DNA of 64,000 nt from Flavobacteriales bacterium (GCA_016703105.1 JADJCS010000008.1:186001-250000); one strand, 5' to 3'. Shown: positions 1-10,027, counted from the first letter of the stretch. Notes: generated from the sequence alone by a model not told the origin. Translations and numbers: made by a program.

Positions 1-327
1 GAAGACGCCATCGAGCAGCGCGTTGAGGTAGTGCGCGGCGATCCGTTGCACATGCGGCAAGGCATTGATCCGCGAAGCGCGCTGGTGTGTGGCGATGAGC
101 GTTATGTCGCTGCGCTGGGCGAGTGTATTGAGGGAGGCGGGATCCGTGGCACTTCCAATGAAGCAACCGGGCGCCGCGATAACCGCTACGCGCATGCCTG
201 CGGAACGCAGTTCCGTCAACTGTTCCACAGAAGCACCGAGATCGGCGGCTTCGGTGAGCACCACCACCGGTTGTTGGGCCGTCGCTGCGAGGGCACAAAA
301 ACAACCAAGGAGGGCGGAAAGGCGCAT
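1..327 (-). CDS. Secreted protein of unknown function, 3' part missing
   Basis: The frame is open from an ATG at 327 to the window edge, giving 109 residues with no stop. It begins MRLSALLGCFCALAATAQQ, a clear signal peptide with a likely cut before QQP. The rest is an alternating hydrophobic pattern (PVVVLTEAADLG, RVAVIAAPGCF, ITLIATH) that suggests a Rossmann-like alpha/beta fold. I recognise no family and the C-terminal part lies outside the window. It is divergent from the glycosyltransferase starting at 404, with 76 bases between them. Confidence 0.6.
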   Translation of the reverse strand, partial: MRLSALLGCFCALAATAQQPVVVLTEAADLGASVEQLTELRSAGMRVAVIAAPGCFIGSATDPASLNTLAQRSDITLIATHQRASRINALPHVQRIAAHYLNALLDGVF

Positions 328-403
328 GGCAGCAGGGAACAAGCAAAAGTACGGGGTTGGACCGCGCCGTTCCAGTGTAACGGCGGGCTATTTTGGGCCG
401 CTT

Positions 404-1921
404 ATGAACCTCGCATCCCTCCGGCGGACCCCGTTGCTGAGCCTCACGCTCATTGCCCTGGTGCCCCGGCTTCTAGCGGCCTTCTTCTCAGGAGGGTATT
501 TCGCGCACGATGATCACTTCCTGGTGATCGAAGCCGCGCAGAGCTGGGTGGATGCCGGCGATTACAATACCTGGCTCCCCTGGAACCAGGGCCCGGACGC
601 CGTGCCTTCGGGCCACAGCTTTGTATACGTCGGCCTGCACTTCCTGTTGTTCTCATTGCTCGGCGCCGTGGGGCTGAAAGACCCCATGGCGGCGATGGTG
701 GTGGTGCGCTTGCTGCACGCCCTGTGGAGTTTGGTGGTAGTTCGCACTGGCTATCGCATCGCCTTGCGGCTCGGGAATGAAGAGATCGCCTGGCGCACGG
801 GCTTGTTCCTCGCGCTCTTCTACTTCATGCCCTTCCTCAGCGTCCGCAACCTGGTGGAAGTGGTGTGTATCCCCTTCCTGATGCTCGCCGCCTGGCAACT
901 GGTGAAGAACCCGGAACGCCCCGGGCCGAAGCAGGTGTTCTGGGCAGGGGTCCTCATCGGCCTGGCCATCAACATCCGCTTCCAGACGATCTTCTTCGCC
1001 ATTGGGCCCGGCTTGGTGTTCCTGTTCCAACGGCGCTGGTCGGATACGCTGCGCTACGGCACCGGCGTGGCGCTCGCGCTGGTCGCGTTGCAATCCCCGA
1101 TCGACCTGTGGATCTGGGGTCGCCCGTTCGCGGAGATGACGGAATATGTGCGCTACAACCTGGCCAATACCACCAGCTACTTCGATCAACCCTGGTACAA
1201 CTACCTACTGCTGCTGGGGGGGATCTTCATTCCGTTCTTCAGCCTGGCCGTGTTGTTCGGTTTCTTCCGGCGCACTTCGCCCCTGCTGTTGTGGGTGCCG
1301 GTGCTGCTGTTCCTGACGATCCATTCCTACTTCCCCAACAAGCAGGAGCGCTTCCTGCTGCCCATCGTTCCCCTGGTCTTCGTCTTGGGTTATGTGGGTT
1401 GGGAACAGTTCCGCGCGGGATCCATCTTTTGGCAGCAACGACCGGGCCTGTGGCGCGGAACGTTACGCATCACCTGGGCCATCAACCTCCTGTTGCTCGT
1501 GGTGCTCACCTTCACCTTCAGCAAACGCAGCCGCGTGATGGCCATGTTGTCGCTGCGCGATGGGCCACCGGTGCATGGATTGATCGTGGAGGATACCGTG
1601 GAGAACGAACCGCCGTGGATGCCGATGTACTACCTGGGCCAATGGCAGGCCACGCAACTGCCTGAGCCCTATTCCGATCCTGCGATACTGCTGAAGGACC
1701 AGATCGCACTTCTTCCGCCTGAAAAACGCCCGGACGCCGTCCTCTTCATCGGCCTGGAGGACCTGGAACAACGCAAGGCGCGGATCATATCCCTCATCGG
1801 GCCTCTGAAGCCGGTCGCCGTGGCGGAACCCGGGCTGGTGGATCGCGTGGTACACTGGCTGAACCCGGTGAACCGGAACGAGACGATCAGCGTGTACCGT
1901 CTCGAAAAAGCGACGCCATGA
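404..1921 (+). CDS. GT-C fold membrane glycosyltransferase (Alg9/GT22-like)
   Basis: This 505-residue protein has many membrane segments. The first extracytoplasmic loop carries H-D-D at residues 35-37, the acidic motif typical of GT-C glycosyltransferases that use polyprenyl-phosphate sugars. Near residue 307 it has HSYFPNKQERFLLP, which resembles the H-K-E-x-R-F-x-x-P motif of the GT22 (ALG9/PIG-B) mannosyltransferases. I therefore infer transfer of a sugar from a lipid-linked donor on the periplasmic side; donor and acceptor are unknown. The ATG at 404 is chosen because hydrophobic coding starts there; the frame is open further upstream but that part is antisense to the neighbouring secreted protein. 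Confidence 0.75.
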   Translation: MNLASLRRTPLLSLTLIALVPRLLAAFFSGGYFAHDDHFLVIEAAQSWVDAGDYNTWLPWNQGPDAVPSGHSFVYVGLHFLLFSLLGAVGLKDPMAAMVVVRLLHALWSLVVVRTGYRIALRLGNEEIAWRTGLFLALFYFMPFLSVRNLVEVVCIPFLMLAAWQLVKNPERPGPKQVFWAGVLIGLAINIRFQTIFFAIGPGLVFLFQRRWSDTLRYGTGVALALVALQSPIDLWIWGRPFAEMTEYVRYNLANTTSYFDQPWYNYLLLLGGIFIPFFSLAVLFGFFRRTSPLLLWVPVLLFLTIHSYFPNKQERFLLPIVPLVFVLGYVGWEQFRAGSIFWQQRPGLWRGTLRITWAINLLLLVVLTFTFSKRSRVMAMLSLRDGPPVHGLIVEDTVENEPPWMPMYYLGQWQATQLPEPYSDPAILLKDQIALLPPEKRPDAVLFIGLEDLEQRKARIISLIGPLKPVAVAEPGLVDRVVHWLNPVNRNETISVYRLEKATP

Positions 1922-2081
1922 GCTGGGTCTGCCCGCTGTGCTCCCGCACCTTCGCATGTGGAAGCATTGCGCGGCGCACGCCGTGCATCTGGACGCACCC
2001 GACGGGGTGGACGACCAGGTGATCCACTGGATCCAAAGGGCTCACGCCCTAACGATCGCACGAAAGGCCCGGCACGACTAG
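1918..2081 (+). pseudogene. Possible small Cys-containing protein split by a frameshift
   Basis: An ATG overlaps the stop of the glycosyltransferase by four bases (ATGA). It reads MSWVCPLCSRTF and then runs out of sense. One base lost near 1954 would continue it as RMWKHCAAHAVHLD and so on to a TAG at 2079-2081, giving about 54 residues with a CPLC pair at the N-terminus. The coupled start and the Cys pair resemble small zinc-ribbon proteins, but there is no family match I trust. It may be noise. Confidence 0.3.
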
Positions 2082-2129
2082 CGTTCCTGCACCAACGCGC
2101 GCCGTTGCGTTCTTTGTGCCCGCGACACC

Positions 2130-2869
2130 ATGGACTTCGACATCTCGGTACTCCTCACCACGGACGGCCTTATCGCATTGCTAACACTCTCCATCCTGGA
2201 GATCGTCCTGGGCATCGACAACATCATTTTCATCTCGCTCCTGAGCGGTGAGTTGCCCGAACACCAACGGAACCGTGCGCGGATCATAGGGCTGGGCCTC
2301 GCCATGTTCACCCGGGTGGCCTTGTTGCTCTCGCTCAGTTGGGTCATGAGCCTGAACCAGCCATGGTTCACTTTGGCCGATCACTCCTTCAGCGGGCGCG
2401 ACCTTGTGCTGCTTCTGGGAGGCCTCTACCTGATCTACAAGAGTTCGGCCGAGGTGTTCAAGCTCGTTGAGCTACGCGACACGAGCACAGAGCATGTGAA
2501 GGTCGCCTCCTTCTTCAGCGTGATCGTGCAGATCGTGTGGATCGACATCGTATTGAGCCTGGATTCGGTGATCACCGCGCTGGGCATGAGCAACCAGATC
2601 CCCATCATGGTGCTGGCGGTGGTCTTCGCCGTGCTGATCATGATGTTCGCCAGCGGTCCCATCAGCGCCTTCGTGAACAAGCATACCAGCGTGAAGGTGA
2701 TGGCGCTCGTGTTCCTCGCCATGGTGGGCATTGTGCTGGTGATCGAGGGCATGGGCACCCACATCAACAAGAATTACGTGTATGCCGCGATGTTCTTCAG
2801 CCTGCTTGTGGAGAGCTTGAACCTGCGCATGCGGCGCAACGTGAACAAACGGGGCCGGGGCAGGCGTAG
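2130..2869 (+). CDS. TerC family integral membrane protein
   Basis: The N-terminal 240 residues are a TerC/Alx-type membrane protein. Two related motifs face each other: EIVLGIDNIIF (about residues 24-34) and IDIVLSLDSVITAL (about 138-151), with conserved acidic residues inside membrane helices. The family is linked to metal ion (Mn) export and tellurium resistance. The 3' end is uncertain. In the main frame the protein runs on into a G-rich tract. One extra G in the GGGG run near 2849 would instead give the tail NVNKRGPGQA and a TAG at 2867-2869, a sensible end that I adopt here. It is convergent with the protease gene. Confidence 0.8.
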
Positions 2870-2892
2870 ACCCCTCGGTGGGCCGGGCGGGA

Positions 2893-2945
<53 letters not shown>

Positions 2946-2954
2946 AAACAGGCT

Positions 2955-5039
2955 CTAAGGGATCTGCGCGCTGCGCGTCGCGGTGGGCGTGGTGCCGCCG
3001 ATCACGGTGAGGATCACATCGCGGTCGTTCGAAGAGCCCGCGTATTTCACCGAACCGTCCATGTTCAGGTCCTCGGGCAGATAGCCACTGGCAGTGGCCG
3101 TAGGTACTGTACCGCCGACGCGGGTGAGGATCGGATCGCGATCGTTCGCACTTCCCGCATACTTCACCTGCCCATTGCGTGTCACGTCGCCGGCGATCAA
3201 AACACGCACCCCATTGACATTGTTGGTAGCCGCTGCCCCCCCGTTCAACGGTACAGAACCGTTCGTGAGATCACGGAGTACCGGGGTCACGTTCAGCGAT
3301 TGCGGATCCTGCGTCATGATGCCCAGATGGTTCCGGTGGCGCACCGCGATGTAGTAGTCGTCCACTGCGATCTGGAAGGTCACATCGCTCGATCCGTTCA
3401 CGCCCACCACACTGCCGTTGCGGAGCAGCAGGGCGCTGCGGGTCGCCACCACCTGGCTCGCATCGTTCTTGTTGCGCAACTCAACGACCACCCAATCCAC
3501 CGGTGAGGCACTTCCCGTTAAAGCCAGCACGGCGGGTGTCGTGGTCTCACCACCACCACCACCCGCATGCATATAGCCTAGCCCGGTGTATGGCTCAACG
3601 GGCGGCACGAGTCCGTTCGCGCGCAACGTGCCGTTCATATTCAAGGTCTGTGTGTTGTAGGGCCCTTCCAGGAACACCTTGAGGCGCACAGGTAGCGTGG
3701 GTTGTGGTGTGTTCGCAGGGTCGTAGCCGTCCATGACCACGGTCGTGTTCGCCGGGTCCAGCCAGTCACGCAGCCGCGTGCTCGCCGAAGCGCCGTCCCA
3801 ACTTGCGCTGAACTTGCCCGAACCCGCTGTGTTCTGTGCAGGAACGGTGCAGCTATAAGCGCCTTCGGCCATGTGGCCTACGATGCGCTTGTTCTGGTCG
3901 AAGCACGGCGCACCGCTGCTAACCGCTTGCACCACACCGCTGTCCCAAGTGCTGCCCCACATTTGGATGCCGATCCCATCCACGTAGCTGGTCGCCGGGC
4001 CATAGTCGAAACTGATCTTCTTCACATCGTAGTTCGGGTGCTGCACGATCGTGGTGCTGGTGGGCGTGTTCCCACTGCGGTCCCAGCCAGCATAGTATGG
4101 GCCATAGCTCAGGGGTGGGGCACTGTTCAATTGCAAGAGCCCGAAGTCATCATAATAATAGGCCGCCTTCAACGTCGCTCCGGTGATCGTTTCGGTGGTC
4201 GGGCCCACGGTACCGACGCAGGTGGGCGACTCGTAGTTGAAATAGAACACCCATTGGTTGGCCGTAGGCGTGTAGCAATGGTTGGCGAAGAAGAAGTACG
4301 GTGTTCCCGGTTGCGCGGTGTTGTTCACCAGGGAGCCTGTGCAACCGTTACCATCCGGCCGGAGGAACATCGCCGTGGAGCTGATCTGTTGATCCCACCC
4401 TGCCGCCACCGGACAGATCGTATTGTTATGGCAGGGCGCGCTTTGATAGCCCGGGTCGTAGTCGCGCAGCAGACCCTGTGCCCCGAAGTCGAATATGTCG
4501 CGATAGCCATGCGTGATACTCGCCACGTGCAGCACGGACGTGCCTTGCGCGGGCACTGGTTCCACATACTCGATCACCACGGCATCCCCCGGCACTACGG
4601 CCGTGGCCAGGGTTCCGTCGGGTTGTGCATTGTCGCTGGTGAAGCCACCGATGAAGAACTGGCGGTCCCTGTCAAAGAGATAGATCCTGGCGTGCGGCGC
4701 GAGTTGAAAGGTCCCGAACTGCACGCTCAACATCACCGCCCCCGGGCTGCTGATCACCAGCCGGCAGACCCGGCGGTCGTCGTTGTTGGTGAGCCAACTA
4801 CCCTCCGCGAGCACATTGGCCTGAACGAACCGCTGCACTCCGTAGCGGATCCCTGGGGCGGCGCTATCCTGTTCCTGCTGGGTCAATGCCGCACGGTCCA
4901 ACGCAGACAGACCTACCTCGGGCATGCCCCCGCCGTGCGGAAGTGGTTGGCCCCAACCTACGGGGCGGCCACCGTGCGCAACTTGTGCTTGGACGGCCCC
5001 GAAGGCAAGAGCGCAAAGCGGAACAATAAATGATCGCAT
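2955..5039 (-). CDS. Secreted trypsin-like (S1, lysyl endopeptidase-type) protease with C-terminal KYAGS/NDRD module
   Basis: This is a 694-residue exported serine protease. Residues 1-18 are a signal peptide. The middle resembles Lys-C-type endopeptidases. The likely triad is H254 (FFFANHC), D298 (DDFGLLQL) and S375 (SSGAP, aligning with G-S-S-G-S-P, though the usual leading G is V here). CTGSL and several Cys pairs fit a disulfide-rich S1 fold. Residues 451-694 are a separate module found again in the protein at 34389-36269. It starts at KVFLEGPYN, contains AVRHRNHLG, and ends in two repeats, KYAGSANDRDPIL and KYAGSSNDRDVIL, each preceded by a D-x-N-like loop. The module probably handles secretion or anchoring. 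The last residues, PTATRSAQIP, match the tail of the other protein. Confidence 0.85.
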   Translation of the reverse strand: MRSFIVPLCALAFGAVQAQVAHGGRPVGWGQPLPHGGGMPEVGLSALDRAALTQQEQDSAAPGIRYGVQRFVQANVLAEGSWLTNNDDRRVCRLVISSPGAVMLSVQFGTFQLAPHARIYLFDRDRQFFIGGFTSDNAQPDGTLATAVVPGDAVVIEYVEPVPAQGTSVLHVASITHGYRDIFDFGAQGLLRDYDPGYQSAPCHNNTICPVAAGWDQQISSTAMFLRPDGNGCTGSLVNNTAQPGTPYFFFANHCYTPTANQWVFYFNYESPTCVGTVGPTTETITGATLKAAYYYDDFGLLQLNSAPPLSYGPYYAGWDRSGNTPTSTTIVQHPNYDVKKISFDYGPATSYVDGIGIQMWGSTWDSGVVQAVSSGAPCFDQNKRIVGHMAEGAYSCTVPAQNTAGSGKFSASWDGASASTRLRDWLDPANTTVVMDGYDPANTPQPTLPVRLKVFLEGPYNTQTLNMNGTLRANGLVPPVEPYTGLGYMHAGGGGGETTTPAVLALTGSASPVDWVVVELRNKNDASQVVATRSALLLRNGSVVGVNGSSDVTFQIAVDDYYIAVRHRNHLGIMTQDPQSLNVTPVLRDLTNGSVPLNGGAAATNNVNGVRVLIAGDVTRNGQVKYAGSANDRDPILTRVGGTVPTATASGYLPEDLNMDGSVKYAGSSNDRDVILTVIGGTTPTATRSAQIP

Positions 5040-5055
5040 GGTGAGGTGTCATCAA

Positions 5056-5063
5056 CAAAAGTA
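5056..5063 (-). promoter_or_regulatory. -7 promoter element TACTTTTG before the protease gene
   Basis: On the minus strand TACTTTTG matches the Bacteroidota -7 consensus TAnnTTTG and ends 17 bases before the protease ATG. It lies in an AT-rich 60-base gap. No clear -33 TTG was found, and the element overlaps a 7-base-pair inverted repeat (5051-5057 with 5065-5071) that could instead end the upstream gene. Confidence 0.35.
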
Positions 5064-5101
5064 TTGTTGATAACTATACTTGACACTTCTTCATAGAATT
5101 T

Positions 5102-7160
5102 CTATCGACCCACGATCACGAACGCCGTTCGGCGGTTCTCCGCGCGGCCTGCTTCGGTGTCGTTGCTGGCCAGCGGCTTGGTGGGTCCATAGCCTTTGAA
5201 ACTGAGCCGCGAAGAGGCGATGCCGTGCTCCTGCAAGTAGCCCATCACCGTGAAGGCGCGGTCGTTGCTCAAGGCCATGTTGTCCTCCAATCGGCCCACG
5301 TTGTCAGTATGCCCTTCCACGCCGATGCGCACGGTGGGGTTCTCCTTCAGGAAATCGATCAACTCATCCACGATCATGCTCGCTGGCCTTGGTGATCTCG
5401 GCGGAACTGGTGGCATACTTGATATCGTTCACCCGGTAGGTCTTGCCCACCTCGATCTTCTGCACCGTCATGGCGAGCTCGGCCACGCCGCCGCGCAGGG
5501 TGTCTTCCTGGCTGAAGGCCCGCGAATCGAACACGTGGTCCTTCTTGGTCACCGTCATGATCACATCCGTACCGGGTTTCAATTTCACCACGGTGGCGTA
5601 CCGGCCATCGGTGGGGTCCACCGTGAGCACCTCGGTCTTACGGGTGTCCATATAGGTGATCTCCACCTTCGCATCGGTCACGATCTCGCCGTTCTCGTCG
5701 CGCACTTCGCCCTTCACGATCAGAATGTCCTCGGGCCGCACATCCTTGGGAAGTGGTATGGTGTAGATGTCCAGCCCACCTACGCCCTTGAAGCGGCTGC
5801 TGGCGAATAGCGCCGTGCGCCCGTCCACGCTCACGATCAGCCCGTGGTCGTCCTGTTCGGTGTTGATGGGATGACCGATGTTCCTGGGTTTGTCCCAGGT
5901 GCCGTCCTCGTTCATCCGGCTAAAAAAGATGTCATACCCGCCGATCCCGCGGTGCCCGAGCTCCGGTCGCGGTTCGCCGTTCTCATCCACCGGTCCGCGC
6001 GCCGCGAAATAGAGCGTTCTGCTATCGCTGTGCAGGAAGGGCGCCTTCTCATCTCCACTGGTGTTGATGGGGCCGGGCACGGGTTGCGCTTTGCTCCACT
6101 CACCTGCGTCGCTGCGCGTACTGAAGTAGAGGTCGGTGCCTTTGCTGCCCGGGCGCACGGTGGCGAAGAATAGCGTCCGGCCGTCGGCGCTCAAGGTGGG
6201 CTGGCTCTCCCAGCCGTCCGGTGTGTTCACGTTCGGGCCGAGATCTTCCAGGCCGGTCCAATCCCACTTCTGCTGGCCTGTGCCGAAGTCGATGTGGGTG
6301 TTATAGTGGGATCGGAAGATGTCGCAATTGCGGTAGCCCTTCGCATCCGGTGCTCCGCAAATGGTGACGAACATTTCGCGGTTGTTCACGCTGATGGTAA
6401 CGCCGCCGTAGCTATCGCCCAGGTTGAAGGGATCGGGCAGCGCCCTGCCCTTGTCGTGCTCCTGCGCACCCTTGGGTTTGCGGCTTTCGGTGAGTTCTTC
6501 CACATCCTTGGACACGAGGTCCCCCTTCGCCTGGTATTTGCTCTTGCGTGTGAAGAACAGCAGATCGTTGTCCGGGCTCAACATGGGCAGATACTCATCG
6601 CCTGGCGTACTCACGTTGCGCATCACGATGGGATCCAACGGGGCGGTGTTCTTGTAGAAATCCATGTAGAACTGGAGCTCGGGCATCAGTTCTTCCACGT
6701 CCGCGGTCTTCTTGTCCACGTCCTTGGCGAACTTGGTCTGGTCCTCGGTGGGGAACTTCAGGAATGTTTGGAACGCTTTCGCGGCTTCCGCGTATTCGCC
6801 TTGCGCGTACCGCATCGCACCGAGGTAGTACGACACGTCGCTGTGGTAGTCCGGGCATTTGGCCTGTAGCCGATCGAAGTAGCCGATGGCGGGCTTGAAG
6901 TCCGCGCCCGCTTCGCGCGCCCGCTTATAGGCGGAGGTGCCCAAGAGGAAGAGGCACTCGGCGCAATCCGCGTCCACCTCCAGGGTCTCCTTGAGCTTCT
7001 GGTGACGCTCTATAGGATCCTTCGCCTTGGCCGCTTCCTCGAGCAGCTTCACGATCTTCTTATCGGTCGGCTTGTCGCAGGGGCCTGGCTCGTCCTGGGA
7101 CAGGGCGTTGAACGATACAAGGACCAACAGACAAACGGTCGCAACGGATCTCATGCTCAC
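5102..7160 (-). CDS. PorE-like OmpA family protein (TPR, PD40 propeller, CRD, OmpA), frameshifted
   Basis: With one base removed this is a 685-residue protein. The order is: signal peptide (about residues 1-22), TPR-like helices to about 170, a PD40-type beta-propeller with repeats such as QPTLSADGRTLFFAT and GLIVSVDGRTALFASS, a carboxypeptidase-regulatory-like domain (ILIVKGEVRDENGEIV), and an OmpA domain with GVEGHTDNVG and NRRTAFVIV. PorE, the peptidoglycan-binding part of the T9SS, has this same order, but Bacteroidota carry several such paralogues. The reading frame breaks at 5381, where an extra base sits between ITKAS and MIVDELIDFL. The upstream frame then stops at 5364 and the OmpA part continues in another frame. 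I read this as a sequencing error. Confidence 0.75.
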
Positions 7161-7189
7161 TTCTCGGTCTGGCGCGGATCTCGGCGCGA

Positions 7190-10027
7190 CTACTTGATCG
7201 TGGTGTTCGAGGCCTCGGCTTTCGCGATCAGGGCGTCACCCTGCTTGCGGGCCCCCTCCACGATCGCGTCGGCGCGCTTGTCGGCTTCGGCCACGGCTTT
7301 CTGTTCCTGCTTGTCCGCTTCCTTCTTGGCAGCGTCCGCCACGGCCTTCGCGGCCAGTTTGGCCAATGGGTTGGTCACCTTGGCCAGCTCATCGTCCGCC
7401 GCTTTGTAGCCTTGGGCCTTCACGTTGGCGGCTTCACGGCGGGCGGTGGCCTTCAGGTTGTCCGCTTGTTTCTGCGCTTCGGTCAACAATTTAGCGGCTT
7501 CTTCCCGTGCCCTCGCGATGGCCTCTTCCTTGGCCTTGTCGATCTGCTGGTTCAATTCCTCCTTCACCTCGGCCACCACGGTCTGCGTCAAGTTGCCTTT
7601 TCCGCCGGCGAACACCGGCTTGATCACCGGCTTGTTGATGGTCCCGGTGATCGAGGCCGTTACGTCGATGTCCTTGGGCATTTGGAAATTGCTGCCGATG
7701 GCTTGATTGGCCTGGCCCAGCCAGCCGCTCACCAACTGGTTCGCCTGTGCACCGAACATGTCCGTGGGCACCTTGGCCTTCATGGTATAGTCAATGGCTT
7801 GGTCGGCGAAAGCGGTGCTACCGCCCACGTTGGCCTGTATCCGATCGATCTTCACGTCGAAGGGCTTGGTGATCATCTTGCCGTCACGGAACTCATAGCT
7901 GAAATCCACACTGGGCAGGGTGGTGTTCTCAATGCCTTTCACCTTCAACGCCTTGGCCAGGTCCACCAAGGGTTGGAAGCCGTCCACGCGGACGTTCTTC
8001 GTATGCAAGGTCCCTTCTCCGGTAAGGCTGCTCACAATGGGGCTCATCGCCTGGTCCAACTCGGTGCGCATGCTGAGCGTGGTGCTGTACTTGCCTTTGC
8101 AGGTTTTGGCGATGGGCACCATTTTCTGCACGGTCTCGATGTACTGTACCGTCTTCTCGATGTCCATATCGCGGATGTCGTACCGCAACTCGGCCAAGGG
8201 ATGCGCCTTGTCCTGTGTGGAATAGGAACCGTCCATTCCAACACGACCTTCGAACAGACCGAACACGAGCTTGTTGAGGTCCACGCGCTGATCATGCACA
8301 TGCACCGCGCCCTGCAACGCGGAGAGCGTAAGGTCGTCGTACAGCACCTCGCCGATCACGGCATCCATGCGGAAGTTGATGTTGCCCGGCACTTCGATCA
8401 GCGCCATGACGGAAGTGTCCTCCGCTGCCGGTGTGGTCGCCGGAGGCTCTTCCGGTCCCATCAGTTCGTTCAGGTCGAAGCGCTTGCTCTTGAGATCGAA
8501 GGTGCCGGCGAGGGTGCTGTCCTTCAGCCACCAGATCAAGTAGTTGTCGAAGCGCCCGCTCGCCTGTACATCGCTCTTCCCCAAGGTGCCATTGAACGCA
8601 TTGAGCGCCAGATAGCGCGGGTTGAGCGCCAGGTCCAACGTGGCGATGCCGACGGGCCAGGGAAGTGAATCACTGCGATACACCATGCCGGTCAAGAGCA
8701 TCTTCCCTTCCGCAGTGAATTTCTCGAAGCGCTGCGCCTCGATATCGCTCACGGCCCCTTTCACTTTCACATCGATGTCCAACTTCCCGTTCAACTCGTC
8801 CCCCTTCTCCATGGGCACCACGGACTTGAGGCTGGCGAGATCCACTTTGGCCTTCGCGGCCATGTCCACACGTGGGTCGCTCAAGGGGCGCTCAAGGTGC
8901 AGGCGGGCTTCCACCGGGTTGCGCGCCAACGTCATGGCGAACAGCGGCATGTCGATCACCATGCCGTCCATGTCGTTGCCCTGGGGGCTCACGATGCTCG
9001 CCTTCACAGTGATGTTCTCCACGCTCTCCGGCAGGTCGGGGTATTTGAAACGGCCCTTGTCCACTGCGATGTTCAAGCCGAAACCCGGCATGGTGTTGTC
9101 GTTGTAGGTACCTTTCACGTAGCCGTTGAACGCGACCTGACCGCTCATATCCACGCCTTTCAGGTCCGTGGCGAACTCGGCAGGCACGAGGGACAATAGG
9201 GCTCCGAGGTCGTTCTTCTTCAGGTCCCAGGTGATGTCCATGTCGATATCATCCGCAGGCATGGCCAGCCAACCATTGAAACCGAGGGAAAGCTGGTTGA
9301 TGGTGGCCTCGTTCTCCTTGAAGGTGAACTTCATGTTGGCCATGTCCATGTCCAGGTCCGCCTTGATATCCGCCACCGCGCGCTTCAAGTAGCGGATGCC
9401 GTCGAACGTCACATCCACGGTGTCGGCCTGGGTGGTGGTGCTCAGGGTGAAGAGGTCCTGGGTGAAATCGCCGGTGCCTTTGTGGTCCAATCCGGCCAGG
9501 TCCATGCGCATGGCAAGGGAAGCATCATCGTAGATCACATGGCCATCCTCGATCCAATACTCCCGCAATCCGATGTTGAATTTGCTCGCCGTATCCGCCG
9601 ACTCCGGCGCTGGTGCGGTGTCCGGCATAGCGATATCCCAGTTCCCGCGGCCATCCTCCAACACCGCCGCGTGGATCTTCGGGCGGGTCAGGCCGATGCG
9701 CTTGATGTCGATCTTATCCCCGAAAAGGCTCTTGATATCGATGGTGGTAGTGAGCGCGCCGATGTCGGCCAAGCAGATCCCTTCGAAGGGGGCCTTGTTG
9801 CACACTCTCACGTTCGCGATGTCCAGCGTGAGATCGGGGAAACTCTTCAGCAAGGTGATGTCCCACTCGCCCCATTCCACGGTGGCGTGTATGTTGGCGT
9901 TCACCTGTTCCTTCACCAAGGCTTCTATCTTATCCTTGAACAGGATCGGGATCAGGATGATGGCCCCTAGCAGGAGTACGATCAGAACCACGCCGGCGAT
10001 CACCAGCCGTTTGAACCATTTTCCCAT
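7190..10027 (-). CDS. AsmA family protein with C-terminal coiled coil
   Basis: This is a 945-residue protein with one N-terminal membrane helix (VIAGVVLIVLLLGAIILIPILF) followed by FKDKIEALVKEQVNANI, typical of AsmA proteins. These are bridge-like proteins between the two membranes, thought to act in lipid transport or outer-membrane assembly. The long middle is rich in alternating beta strands. The last 150 residues are an Ala/Lys/Glu-rich coiled coil (EEAIARAREEAAKLLTEAQK), which is unusual to see so long. The ATG at 10027 is chosen because the membrane anchor starts there. It lies 29 bases upstream of the PorE-like gene on the same strand. Confidence 0.85.
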   Translation of the reverse strand: MGKWFKRLVIAGVVLIVLLLGAIILIPILFKDKIEALVKEQVNANIHATVEWGEWDITLLKSFPDLTLDIANVRVCNKAPFEGICLADIGALTTTIDIKSLFGDKIDIKRIGLTRPKIHAAVLEDGRGNWDIAMPDTAPAPESADTASKFNIGLREYWIEDGHVIYDDASLAMRMDLAGLDHKGTGDFTQDLFTLSTTTQADTVDVTFDGIRYLKRAVADIKADLDMDMANMKFTFKENEATINQLSLGFNGWLAMPADDIDMDITWDLKKNDLGALLSLVPAEFATDLKGVDMSGQVAFNGYVKGTYNDNTMPGFGLNIAVDKGRFKYPDLPESVENITVKASIVSPQGNDMDGMVIDMPLFAMTLARNPVEARLHLERPLSDPRVDMAAKAKVDLASLKSVVPMEKGDELNGKLDIDVKVKGAVSDIEAQRFEKFTAEGKMLLTGMVYRSDSLPWPVGIATLDLALNPRYLALNAFNGTLGKSDVQASGRFDNYLIWWLKDSTLAGTFDLKSKRFDLNELMGPEEPPATTPAAEDTSVMALIEVPGNINFRMDAVIGEVLYDDLTLSALQGAVHVHDQRVDLNKLVFGLFEGRVGMDGSYSTQDKAHPLAELRYDIRDMDIEKTVQYIETVQKMVPIAKTCKGKYSTTLSMRTELDQAMSPIVSSLTGEGTLHTKNVRVDGFQPLVDLAKALKVKGIENTTLPSVDFSYEFRDGKMITKPFDVKIDRIQANVGGSTAFADQAIDYTMKAKVPTDMFGAQANQLVSGWLGQANQAIGSNFQMPKDIDVTASITGTINKPVIKPVFAGGKGNLTQTVVAEVKEELNQQIDKAKEEAIARAREEAAKLLTEAQKQADNLKATARREAANVKAQGYKAADDELAKVTNPLAKLAAKAVADAAKKEADKQEQKAVAEADKRADAIVEGARKQGDALIAKAEASNTTIK

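Noticed and set aside
3541..3570. CACC-rich runs inside coding sequence as short tandem repeats or a CRISPR-like array
   Set aside because: They encode a Gly-rich stretch in the shared module on the minus strand; there are no regular spacers and no cas genes.
2955..3689. C-terminal repeats read as a true type I dockerin of a cellulosome
   Set aside because: The repeat has D-x-N-x-D-G-like loops, but the KYAGS/NDRD core is not a dockerin sequence, no cohesin is seen in the window and the host group does not make cellulosomes.
3702..5033. Plus-strand open frame of 443 codons across the secreted protease gene
   Set aside because: The minus strand encodes a signal peptide and catalytic motifs in order; the plus-strand product is Arg/His/Val-rich without any motif.
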